A stretch of DNA of 64,000 nucleotides from Pseudobdellovibrionaceae bacterium (GTDB taxonomy: Bacteria; Bdellovibrionota; FAC87; UBA2466; JACKAF01). The notes beneath the pieces were generated by a model. The model had not been told where the DNA came from and did no database searches. It saw only the letters and a list, made by a program, of their open reading frames with translations. The translations under genes were made by a program, and so were the position numbers. How positions within the stretch are numbered: the stretch's first letter is position 1; every line of letters begins with the position of its first letter. The stretch spans positions 62,001 through 126,000 of the forward strand of contig JACKAF010000003.1 in assembly GCA_020635235.1 (NCBI GenBank), in the 5' to 3' direction. This document shows, piece by piece, positions 43,223 through 51,074 of this stretch.

Positions 43223-45517
43223 ATGAGACACTTGGGGCGCACAATTGATTCCAAGCTGCGGTACGCGACTGCACTCATCCTTGTCCTCGCGCTCACGTCG
43301 ATAGGGTTGATGTATGTCTCTCTGCACTCCCTTTCTGAAGAGCGACAGCGAGTAAGCACGGCGAGGCGGATCACTAAAGGGGTCTTCGAACTTACCATTT
43401 TGGCGAAGGATTATATTACCAGCCCCTCTGAGCGGGCTGCGAAGCAGTGGAACGATCGGGTAAATTCCATCCAGCACTTGGTGGAACGCACGCGATCTTT
43501 CCCCGGTAGCCAGAGGGTTGGCGATAGACTTCGGGATGGCCTCTTAGAAATGAACTCAGCATTCAGTGAACTGAAGTTTCTTTCTAAGAAAGTTTCTGCG
43601 GCCGAGTCGGGATCCGGGGCGGCGGCGCGGCTTGCGCAACTCGAAATCTCTTTGGTTTACATGGGGCACCGAACGTCGGGTCTTGCAAAGCAGATCGCCG
43701 ATGCCACCGAGGAGAGAGCGGAGGCGCTTGAAGGCCAGGCATTTTATGTAGTTGTTTTGACATCCCTGCTCCTGTCCGCGTTCATCGTGGCTCTGCTTCT
43801 AGTGATTCGTTTTCGTCTCAGGGACTCTTTCGCGGCGCTGCTTGAGTCCATTCAAATGGTTACCGATGGCAAGTCGTCGAGGCGACAACGATGGGAGTTT
43901 GGTGAGGACGAAATCGGCACGTTGTTCAGCAAGTTTCAGGAGATGTCCGAAAAAATCGAATCCCGCTACTCGAAATTGGTTTTGGAATTGAGGGAAGCGA
44001 AACAGAAGGCCGACGCTGCAAACCAGGCCAAAAGCAATTTTCTCGCAAATATCAGCCACGAAATTAGGACTCCTCTGTCTGTTATCGATGGCTATTCCAC
44101 CCTGCTTAGGGAAGGCAACGACGACGAAAAGACCGAAAGCTTGGCCAAGATCCATTGGAACGTTCGCTACGCTACCAACCTTATCAACGATATTCTAGAC
44201 CTCGCTAAAATTGAGTCGGGAAAGCTAAAGGTACTCAAAGAAAGTGTCGTCCTAAAACGCGAGCTTCCAATAATATTAAGTAGCTTGCGCGATCGCGCGA
44301 TGGCGAAGGGACTGGTTTTCAGAGCCTCGGTGGAAGGAACCATCCCGGGGACCATCTTCACCGATAAGATGAAGTTGGAACAGATCCTCCTAAACCTCGT
44401 TGGAAATGCCATCAAATTCACCGAAAAAGGCGAAGTGACTGCAGTGTTTTCGTTGGACGAGGAAGGCAAGCTACGGGTTCTAGTCTCGGATACGGGCATA
44501 GGACTAACCCCCGAGCAGGCCAAATGCCTTTTTGCGCCGTTTTCACAGGCCGATCCCTCTATTACCCGACGGTTTGGTGGAACTGGATTGGGGTTGGTTC
44601 TCTCGAGGCGAATGGCACGTCTATTGGGTGGGAACGTTAGCCTGGTGAGAAGCGAACCCGGCGAAGGCTCCTCATTTTTGTTCGAGCTCGATCCAGGGAG
44701 CCTCGAGGGCGTCGAAGGTATTACGGAATTGAGTGAGGACCTTAGTTACGTCAAGACGGAAAGACGTCCAGATGAAGGAGAACTCTATGGCTTGAGACTT
44801 TTACTGGCCGAAGACAACGAAGACCTACGGGATTTGTTTCGTGTGCGGCTGGAGTCCGCGGGGGCTAGTGTTCTTATTGCAACAAATGGTCGTGAAGCTG
44901 CTGAAGCAGCGATGGATCCTACGCGTAATTTTGATCTTATCTTGATGGATATTCAGATGCCTGAGATGGATGGTTACACAGCGACAAAGTTGCTGCGGGA
45001 AAGTGGAGTTCAGATACCTATCGTTGCGTGTACGGCAAGATTGATGAAGGAAGAGCGCATACGTGGGGCGGAGGTAGGAATGTCCGCGTATCTAGAAAAG
45101 CCGGTTCAGGTGGATCAGCTGATATCTCTCTGCAGACGCCTGACTCTCGGGGCTGGGGATGACTCGGCGACATCCAATAAGCTTAGTAGCTATTCCGATT
45201 TCCACGGCAATGCTAAGCTACACCCTCTACTGATACAGTTTGCGCGCAGAGTTCCGGCGTACGAAAAGGAAATTCGAGAAAGTTCCAAGGTAGGAAGCTT
45301 GGCCTTTATCCATTCGTTGGATCGCTGTCGCGGGGTGCTCTCAAGTTTTGGATTTTACGCCGTGGCGGATCGGGTGGCAGAAATAGAGAGTCTGCTGGAA
45401 GGCAATCAATCCTCAGAGAGTATTGAAGAACTCGTTCAGCGAATTAGCCTGGATCTTCAAGCCATCTACAAGACTTACGCCATGGACGAGCGAGGGGCGT
45501 CTAACCTGACGCACTAA
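43223..45517 (+). CDS. Hybrid histidine kinase with receiver and Hpt-like domain
   Basis: 764 residues from ATG 43223. Membrane segments at about 14-33 and 174-196 enclose a helical periplasmic sensor of about 140 residues. HisKA phospho-acceptor is His279 (NISHEIRTPLS); the ATPase domain has GNAIKFTEKG, VSDTGIGL and GGTGLGLVLSRRM. A receiver follows with LAEDNEDLRDLF and LILMDIQMPEMDGY. The C-terminal 110 residues (FIHSLDRCRGVLSSFGFYAVADRVAEIESLL) look like an Hpt helix bundle with His in place. Encoded 2 bp after an NMT1-like binding protein, its likely sensor partner. No cognate output regulator is adjacent. Confidence 0.88.
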   Translation: MRHLGRTIDSKLRYATALILVLALTSIGLMYVSLHSLSEERQRVSTARRITKGVFELTILAKDYITSPSERAAKQWNDRVNSIQHLVERTRSFPGSQRVGDRLRDGLLEMNSAFSELKFLSKKVSAAESGSGAAARLAQLEISLVYMGHRTSGLAKQIADATEERAEALEGQAFYVVVLTSLLLSAFIVALLLVIRFRLRDSFAALLESIQMVTDGKSSRRQRWEFGEDEIGTLFSKFQEMSEKIESRYSKLVLELREAKQKADAANQAKSNFLANISHEIRTPLSVIDGYSTLLREGNDDEKTESLAKIHWNVRYATNLINDILDLAKIESGKLKVLKESVVLKRELPIILSSLRDRAMAKGLVFRASVEGTIPGTIFTDKMKLEQILLNLVGNAIKFTEKGEVTAVFSLDEEGKLRVLVSDTGIGLTPEQAKCLFAPFSQADPSITRRFGGTGLGLVLSRRMARLLGGNVSLVRSEPGEGSSFLFELDPGSLEGVEGITELSEDLSYVKTERRPDEGELYGLRLLLAEDNEDLRDLFRVRLESAGASVLIATNGREAAEAAMDPTRNFDLILMDIQMPEMDGYTATKLLRESGVQIPIVACTARLMKEERIRGAEVGMSAYLEKPVQVDQLISLCRRLTLGAGDDSATSNKLSSYSDFHGNAKLHPLLIQFARRVPAYEKEIRESSKVGSLAFIHSLDRCRGVLSSFGFYAVADRVAEIESLLEGNQSSESIEELVQRISLDLQAIYKTYAMDERGASNLTH

Positions 45518-45519
45518 TT

Positions 45520-46269
45520 TTAGTAAAAAGTTCCCGCAACAAAGCGCTTCAACGGAGAAGGTCGGTGTATAGAGTTTCGGTCGAATCCCCCCTCGTATTC
45601 CGAGCGGCTGATCGTAACCCCTGCATAGGGATCGGCGACCAGATCAAAGTCAGGGAGATACACCCATAAATGCCGACCGACTTCTTCGATTTCTCCGTCC
45701 TGCAGTATTGCTTCGATCCCAAGATCATTCAGTAGCCCTGCAAGGATGGAAGCCCGGTGTCGGCAGTTACCCCGATTGGTGTTGTTTGAGTTCAAGTAGT
45801 CTGAGGCGTAGCGGGTTTTTGGAAACCAGCGCCAGTCACCATCTTCATCACCGTCCGTGCCGCCGAGCTTTTTCGTGAACATGTCAATGACCGCTCGTGG
45901 GTTCTCATCTCGGTTATCTAGGATTTGTAGCTCTTCGTCGTTGAGGCCGCTGCGGATATTGCCCCAATCCAAATAGATGCCATGACCGACGTGCTCGACG
46001 CCAGTCACTTCGCTCTTCACATTGTGATAAACCGCAGGTGAGAGGTAGCCCAAGGTGATGGCACCTACCGCAGCGAGTGAAATAAGAAATCCGCAACTTC
46101 CAAAACGCTTCTTGTTCTTTTTTGTCGGCTTAGTTGGAGCGGTTTTGAGTTCGATGATCTGACTTTGGGTGGATTCCAAAGTCGCCGGATAAGTTGCGGC
46201 GACGACAGAAGTCGGCCGGAACAGGACGCAAAGCGCCCACAAAAGAAGATTAAGTTTTCTTGCCCCCAT
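45520..46269 (-). CDS. Exported transglutaminase-like protein
   Basis: 249 residues from ATG 46269. A signal peptide (LNLLLWALCVLFRPTSVVAA) and a second hydrophobic stretch (CGFLISLAAVGAITLGYLSPAVY) precede the catalytic domain. The Cys-His-Asp triad is visible as NRGNCRHRASILAGLL, GRHLWVYL and LVADPYAG. Such folds act as peptidases or crosslinkers; the substrate is unknown. It converges with the kinase gene (3 bp apart). Confidence 0.7.
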   Translation of the reverse strand: MGARKLNLLLWALCVLFRPTSVVAATYPATLESTQSQIIELKTAPTKPTKKNKKRFGSCGFLISLAAVGAITLGYLSPAVYHNVKSEVTGVEHVGHGIYLDWGNIRSGLNDEELQILDNRDENPRAVIDMFTKKLGGTDGDEDGDWRWFPKTRYASDYLNSNNTNRGNCRHRASILAGLLNDLGIEAILQDGEIEEVGRHLWVYLPDFDLVADPYAGVTISRSEYEGGFDRNSIHRPSPLKRFVAGTFY

Positions 46270-46314
46270 ACCTACGAACCAGCAAGCCACGGGCACTGCG
46301 GCTTGTCAATGGGT

Positions 46315-46746
46315 TCAATCGAGCAAAGGGACCTCTATGGGCAGAGCACCGGCAACTCGGTAGCGTACATCTGTAGGATCAATGAAGAGTTTGTGTGAGT
46401 GGCCTGCTACCTCATCTGTTTGTACGTACACGCGCTTAAGTTGCTTGAGGTCAGCAAAATGTTCTGGAAGCAGAACGAACCGGTGGTTTCGCCCGCCGTG
46501 CCCGTGCCAAAATTCCATCTCTACGGGTTCGTTCGCCAGTATGTATTCGACCCGTACGATTCCGGTCTTGGGGCCTAGTCCGCCGTCAAAGTACAGCGCC
46601 ATGGCGTGGGTATCGTAAAGCGTGACTGTACCCTCATGCAGTCCAAATAGCGTCGATACCTTGGAAGTGTCGTTGCCGCAGCGGTTTAATCCCACGACAA
46701 CAAATCCAAAACCAATGGCGCGTTTTACGAAGGTGCGTCGGTTCAT
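46315..46746 (-). CDS. Small Tat-exported protein
   Basis: 143 residues from ATG 46746 with GGAG 6 nt upstream. A twin-arginine signal (NRRTFVKRAIGFGFVVVGLNRCG) suggests export in folded form; the Cys at its end could be lipid-modified. The body has a GHGGRNHRF histidine cluster and GHSHKLFID, consistent with metal binding. No family recognised. It precedes the transglutaminase-like gene by 45 bp. Confidence 0.65.
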   Translation of the reverse strand: MNRRTFVKRAIGFGFVVVGLNRCGNDTSKVSTLFGLHEGTVTLYDTHAMALYFDGGLGPKTGIVRVEYILANEPVEMEFWHGHGGRNHRFVLLPEHFADLKQLKRVYVQTDEVAGHSHKLFIDPTDVRYRVAGALPIEVPLLD

Positions 46747-46852
46747 ATGAGGCTCCACGGAAAGAGAAATGCAGGTTATCTAATGATGATAGACCGTGCG
46801 GTGGAGCCCGTCGGTAGGGCGTGTGTAGCTTATCTTAACAGTTGTTACTAAA

Positions 46853-48256
46853 CTACTCTATGCGGCACAGGGTCGCCGCCTCAGGCTCGTCCAGAGTTGC
46901 CAAAGCCCGGCGCAATTCTTTTGGGCTTACCGAGTAGGCTACCCCGTCTGATTTGGCAACACAGGCCTCACGTGGCAAAACACATGCGTAGGTCAAAAAA
47001 GTACTCGATTCGGATTCCGTGAGTATTTTCTTTTTCTGTTGCAACAACTCATTGACACAGTTTCGACAACTCTGAGCGACCGCTTTGGTGATTGTATCTT
47101 CGGTTGGGACCGCGTTAAGCCCGGCCTCGTAAAAAACTCTGCCGCTAAGATTTCTGAAAACGAGGTTAAAGTCGCACGCTATGCCATCTTTGAAGTTGAA
47201 ATTTGGGCCAGGAGAGACTCCGTGCTTAAATGCCCATTTAGAGATGACACCGCTGTTCTTTTCACTAGCGGTTAGGCGTTCAATGGCGCGCTTCATTCCA
47301 GTCGGGTAGTTATCCCAGTTGGTTTCACTTGGGTTAGTAATCAGAGAAAAAATATTGTGTGAATCTGTTTCCGGAAATATTGGTGTCCCATCGTCGCAAA
47401 ATCTGAAGTTGTTTTCATTCCCCTCAGCATGGCAGTCGAGGCAACCCGCATCCGAGATTAAAGGGGCGAGCTGTTCTGTAAGTTTTTCGATCTCGGTTTT
47501 TTTTGTTTCGAGAGTTTCTCCTTCTTTACCCACGATTTCTGATTTGCATTTGGCCGCTTTTGGTTGATCGGGGTAGGGCTGATTCTCTCGCCTGGTAGAG
47601 TCCACCCGAAGCCAGTTGCTCTCGACAAGTCGCATGAGCGGTTCCACAAAACGTTGGCACTCAACATTTGCTGAGCGTACCTTCCCATCCACAATCTCGA
47701 CCCGCCACCGGGCAGTTTGGAAGGCGGAGGCGTTTCGTCCCGTCAGCTGGCCAATCCCTTGAGTGTTTTCTGCTTCGGTGGATACCCCCTTGCTGCGGAT
47801 TTGGAGTTCGCCCGCATAGGTTCCGTCCCTTTCTATGGTTCCTAAATCTAGTTCGGCCGACAGAATGCTGCCTACCTTCCTTTCGACAGAAGATTGGGCG
47901 GTGGCGCCTTTCGGATAAATTATTTTGAGATCGACAGAACGTCCGGCCCGCACGCCGGCAAGATCGGTTTTGTTTTCGAAAAGATGGAAGTAGGAACCAG
48001 CCTCAACGTGGCGGCCCGTCGTCATGGACGCCGCCCATTTGAACTTAAGCTTTACACTGTTGGCGTTCTCCTCGGCATCCAGTGTGACTCGGATACGCGA
48101 AACTTCGTAAGGTTCTCCGCTCGCCCCGGCCGCATTTTGAAAGCGGTCATCATTGGGGCGACTATAGACGTTGTAGAATTCTTTTGCCGCCGCAGTCGAT
48201 TGAAAAGAAATACATAAGAATAGAGTGAGATACCCCACCAACCCAAAAACGCGCAC
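46853..48256 (-). CDS. Exported CxxCH-containing protein, paralogue B
   Basis: 467 residues from a GTG at 48256. Signal peptide (VFGLVGYLTLFLCISFQSTAAA) followed by EFYNVYSRPNDDRFQNAAGASGEPYEVSRIR, nearly the same block as in paralogue A. CLDCH at 272-276 and NFRFCDDGTPIFP match CTNCH and its context there. The conserved C-terminal cysteines (CRNC, CVLPREAC) also align. Length and domain order are alike, so the pair arose by duplication; they now lie in opposite orientation 6.7 kb apart. Confidence 0.75.
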   Translation of the reverse strand: MRVFGLVGYLTLFLCISFQSTAAAKEFYNVYSRPNDDRFQNAAGASGEPYEVSRIRVTLDAEENANSVKLKFKWAASMTTGRHVEAGSYFHLFENKTDLAGVRAGRSVDLKIIYPKGATAQSSVERKVGSILSAELDLGTIERDGTYAGELQIRSKGVSTEAENTQGIGQLTGRNASAFQTARWRVEIVDGKVRSANVECQRFVEPLMRLVESNWLRVDSTRRENQPYPDQPKAAKCKSEIVGKEGETLETKKTEIEKLTEQLAPLISDAGCLDCHAEGNENNFRFCDDGTPIFPETDSHNIFSLITNPSETNWDNYPTGMKRAIERLTASEKNSGVISKWAFKHGVSPGPNFNFKDGIACDFNLVFRNLSGRVFYEAGLNAVPTEDTITKAVAQSCRNCVNELLQQKKKILTESESSTFLTYACVLPREACVAKSDGVAYSVSPKELRRALATLDEPEAATLCRIE

Positions 48257-48400
48257 CCCCGGCCCCCTAACGACGACTATAGTCCAGCATTCCGATGCCG
48301 CGGAAATCTGAACATGCCTAAGTCAATACTTTGAGAATTTGCGACCCAACGCGATTTGTCAACGGGGCGCGGCATGGAGCGCGGCTTTTGGCGGGCATAA

Positions 48401-48438
48401 AAAAAGCCCTCTTACAACGCCTTGTAAGAGGGCTTTTT
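48401..48438. terminator. Strong bidirectional intrinsic terminator
   Basis: A perfect 17-bp stem (48401-48417 with 48422-48438) around a CGCC loop has A and T runs on both sides: seven T on the minus strand, five on the plus strand. It lies about 140 bp upstream of paralogue B, so it must end a transcript coming from the right on the minus strand or an unseen one from the left. Confidence 0.85.
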
Positions 48439-48440
48439 AT

Positions 48441-48703
48441 TGCAACTAGGAGTCATGGAATCTAACGATTTCTTATATTCTCTCAGGCTTGCCTCTCGAT
48501 CGGCACCCATAGGAGTGACGCGAAAGCGCCTTTCAGTAAGTATTTGAAATTGCTTGTATAATGCGGTTTCCGCTCGTGGGGAGCGCCCGGTGCCGGCCTT
48601 GGGAGAAGGGAAATCCCTGGTGGAGGGCCCCAATACGGTGTATTAACAGAGATTAAGCCCGAAGTTTTGCAGTTAATCGCCTTTATCCAAGAGGACAAAT
48701 ACT
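48441..48703. other. Intergenic region with possible structured leader, unassigned
   Basis: Together with 48257-48400 this is the longest gap in the window. It holds a TATAAT at 48556-48561 on the plus strand and several short hairpins between 48570 and 48640 before slyD, and a minus-strand open frame without a ribosome site. The terminator to its left would suit a small RNA read leftward from this region. I could not match it to a known RNA or riboswitch family. Confidence 0.3.
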
Positions 48704-49186
48704 TTGAGTATCAAAAAAAATTCTGTGGTTTCGATCTCCTACGTTCTCACCAATGATGCTGGTAAGCAGCTGGACGCCTCTCCGAAGGACGAACCGCTTA
48801 CCTACCTCCACGGAGCGGGCAATATTATTAGAGGACTGGAGACGGCCCTGGAGGGTCAAACCAAGGGCGAAAAAATGAAGATCAGTGTCCCTCCTGAAGA
48901 GGCCTATGGTCTTCGCGATGAGGCATTAGTGCAGTCCATCCCGCGGGATCGGTTTCCCGATGCCAGCGAAGTCAAAATTGGGGCCCAATTCCAGGCAAGT
49001 ACTGAGAACGGTCCCGTCTTGCTCACCGTTACGGACATTCGGGACAACCAGGTGACGGTTGATGCCAACCACCCGCTTGCCGGTTCCACGCTTCATTTCA
49101 ACGTGGAAATCGTAGAGATTCGGGAAGCCACGGCTGAGGAGCTGCAGCACGGTCACGTCCACGGACCCGACGGCCACCACCACTAG
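48704..49186 (+). CDS. slyD: SlyD-like FKBP peptidyl-prolyl isomerase
   Basis: 160 residues from a TTG at 48704 with GAGGA 8 nt upstream. The FKBP core is interrupted by the insert-in-flap domain, as in SlyD (NIIRGLETALEGQTKGEKMKISVPPEEAYGLRDEALVQSIPRDRF), and the protein ends in a histidine-rich tail (HGHVHGPDGHHH) that would bind nickel or other metals. It assists folding and, in other bacteria, nickel delivery to hydrogenase. No hydrogenase genes are nearby. Confidence 0.92.
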   Translation: MSIKKNSVVSISYVLTNDAGKQLDASPKDEPLTYLHGAGNIIRGLETALEGQTKGEKMKISVPPEEAYGLRDEALVQSIPRDRFPDASEVKIGAQFQASTENGPVLLTVTDIRDNQVTVDANHPLAGSTLHFNVEIVEIREATAEELQHGHVHGPDGHHH

Positions 49187-49293
49187 ACGGCGTCTGACAA
49201 ATTTTCCCAATTCGTATTCCGTGCCTTGCCAGAATTCGGCGGGCCTGCGCGGCGACGTTGTCGTTTGACGCCGCTTGGGCTAAGTTTACACCC

Positions 49294-49719
49294 ATGCGTG
49301 GTCCGCACTTTCTTTTTGCAGCCTGGGTTTTGAGTGCAATGGGTACATTTGGCAGCCTTTTTTTTAGCGAGGTCATGCAGTTTGCTCCTTGTACGCTGTG
49401 CTGGTACCAGCGCATCTTTATGTACCCGTTGGTTGTTACCCTCGCTGTAGGCTATGCGTGCCAGGATCCCCGGGTGTACCGTTATAGTATGCCGCTCGTT
49501 CTTTTGGGATTGATCGTTGCCGTTTATCACAACCTTTTGTTTTACGGAGTCATTCCTGCAAGCTTGGCGCCCTGTACGCAGGGAGTTTCCTGTACGGAAG
49601 CGCAGCTGGAAGGTTTTGGTTTCGTTAGTATCCCGCTGCTTTCTTTGGTGGGATTTGTCTGTTTGGCTACACTCCTGCAACTCTTTAAGAATCGAGGAAC
49701 GTCATGGGCTCTAAACTAA
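49294..49719 (+). CDS. dsbB: DsbB/BdbC-like disulfide oxidoreductase
   Basis: 141 residues, four membrane segments. The two cysteine pairs needed for quinone-linked disulfide formation are present: CTLC (FAPCTLCWYQRI) and CTQGVSC. It reoxidises the adjacent DsbA-like protein, whose gene overlaps it by 16 bp. ATG 49294 is chosen; no ribosome site is seen and a longer frame to 49258 exists. Confidence 0.9.
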   Translation: MRGPHFLFAAWVLSAMGTFGSLFFSEVMQFAPCTLCWYQRIFMYPLVVTLAVGYACQDPRVYRYSMPLVLLGLIVAVYHNLLFYGVIPASLAPCTQGVSCTEAQLEGFGFVSIPLLSLVGFVCLATLLQLFKNRGTSWALN

Positions 49720-50351
49720 AACCTGTTTTGCTGACAACCGTGTTGCTGGTTGCGGTCTTTGCCGGCGGCAGCCTTTGGTACAAAGCTTCGCAGCAGGCAA
49801 AGCGCGAAAAGGCCATCGCAGAAACCAAAGATCTACTCGAACGACCGGAAAGCCCTTTTATGGGCCCTTCCGATGCACCGGTGCGCGTGGTGGAGTTCTT
49901 GGATCCAGAGTGCGAAGCCTGCGCCGCGTTTTATCCGGTAGTGAAGATGGTTCTAAAGGACTATCCGAACCAGATTAAATTGATTGTCCGCTACCTTCCG
50001 CTGCACGGGAACTCGGCCTACGCGGCGTCCATTTTGGAAGTCTTGCGTGCGAGAGGGAAGTTTTGGGAAGGTCTGGAGATGTTCTTCGCAAAGCAACCGG
50101 AGTGGGGAGACCATCAGACCCCGAAACCGGAGCTCCTCAAAACCTACGCGGCGGCATTGGGTGTGAGCAACGAAGAGCTCGAGGCGGCGCTTAAGGATTC
50201 TATGTACATGAACCATGTGAAACAGGATCATTCTGACGCTCGGGCTTTGGGTGTTCGGCGTACGCCCACCTTTTTTGTAAACGGCAAGCCACTAGAAGAT
50301 CTCAGCTACAAGGCCTTGAAAGAAATGATTGGTCGAGAACTAGCGGAATAG
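49704..50351 (+). CDS. DsbA-family thiol oxidoreductase
   Basis: 215 residues with an N-terminal membrane anchor (PVLLTTVLLVAVFAGGSLWY). The thioredoxin-fold active site is CEAC in EFLDPECEACAAFYP; the cis-Pro loop is RRTPTFFVNG. It is the BdbD/DsbA partner of the overlapping DsbB-like protein and should introduce disulfides into exported proteins, several of which nearby are cysteine-rich. Confidence 0.9.
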   Translation: MGSKLKPVLLTTVLLVAVFAGGSLWYKASQQAKREKAIAETKDLLERPESPFMGPSDAPVRVVEFLDPECEACAAFYPVVKMVLKDYPNQIKLIVRYLPLHGNSAYAASILEVLRARGKFWEGLEMFFAKQPEWGDHQTPKPELLKTYAAALGVSNEELEAALKDSMYMNHVKQDHSDARALGVRRTPTFFVNGKPLEDLSYKALKEMIGRELAE

Positions 50352-50367
50352 GTTTGAGGGGTTTTTT

Positions 50368-50973
50368 ATGATTAGAATCTTTATCCTTTCTCTTTTTCTT
50401 TTACCGGCTAGTGGCCTTGCGGCCAACTTTTCCGACAAAGAGCCTATTGAGTTAAAAAAGTACCTTGGCCTGTGGTACGAACTGGCGCGTACCCCAAACG
50501 ACAACCAAGACAATACTCCAACCATTGATGGAAAAAAGTTTTCGATTTGCTACGAGACCACCGCGACCTACTCCAGTGGAGACGAAGGCTACGTGAACAT
50601 ACGAAACGTGTGCAACCGTTATGCGGAAGATGGCACACGCTTTGAGGATGCCATTACAGGTGCCGCGAAGATTTTTGAGGATCCCACGCAAAGAAAACTA
50701 GGAATTGCTTTTGGATCCGGATTCGCGCAGTTTTTTCAGCGCCTGATTTCCGGAGGGGGATTTGACTACTGGATTTATCAAGTTGGGCCCGAGACTCCCG
50801 AAGGGCTCTATAGCTGGGCCTTGGTAAGTGGGGAATCACGCAATTACCTTTTTGTACTTGGGCGCACCCCCACATTAAGCGCCGGCGAAAAAGCGAAGAT
50901 CCTTAAGGCGGCTGAGGAAGAGGGCCTACCCGTTTCGAAACTGGTCTTTGTTCAGCAATATCCAAAAAAATAA
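50368..50973 (+). CDS. Exported lipocalin (Blc-like)
   Basis: 201 residues with a signal peptide (FILSLFLLPASGLAANF) and no lipobox. The first lipocalin motif is KKYLGLWYELARTPN, the second region YWIYQVGPE and the third VSGESRNYLFVLGRTP. Bacterial lipocalins bind lysophospholipids or other hydrophobic ligands in the periplasm or outer membrane. Two Cys could form a disulfide made by the DsbA/B pair 16 bp upstream. Confidence 0.87.
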   Translation: MIRIFILSLFLLPASGLAANFSDKEPIELKKYLGLWYELARTPNDNQDNTPTIDGKKFSICYETTATYSSGDEGYVNIRNVCNRYAEDGTRFEDAITGAAKIFEDPTQRKLGIAFGSGFAQFFQRLISGGGFDYWIYQVGPETPEGLYSWALVSGESRNYLFVLGRTPTLSAGEKAKILKAAEEEGLPVSKLVFVQQYPKK

Positions 50974-51074
50974 CCACACTCTGCTAGTGTTTTGGCTCCG
51001 CAACAAAAAGCTAGGGACCGGGTTTACGACGTGATTCAACGCGTGGCACCTTAGAGGAAATCTTGGGAGTGCAT

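Noticed and set aside
48412..48633. 73-codon minus-strand coding frame
   Set aside because: No ribosome site, runs through the strong terminator stem, and no recognisable protein features.
48568..48703. Cobalamin-type riboswitch before slyD
   Set aside because: A few local strings (GGTGCC, GGGAA, GGTGG) resemble parts of the consensus, but the conserved B12 box and overall order are absent.
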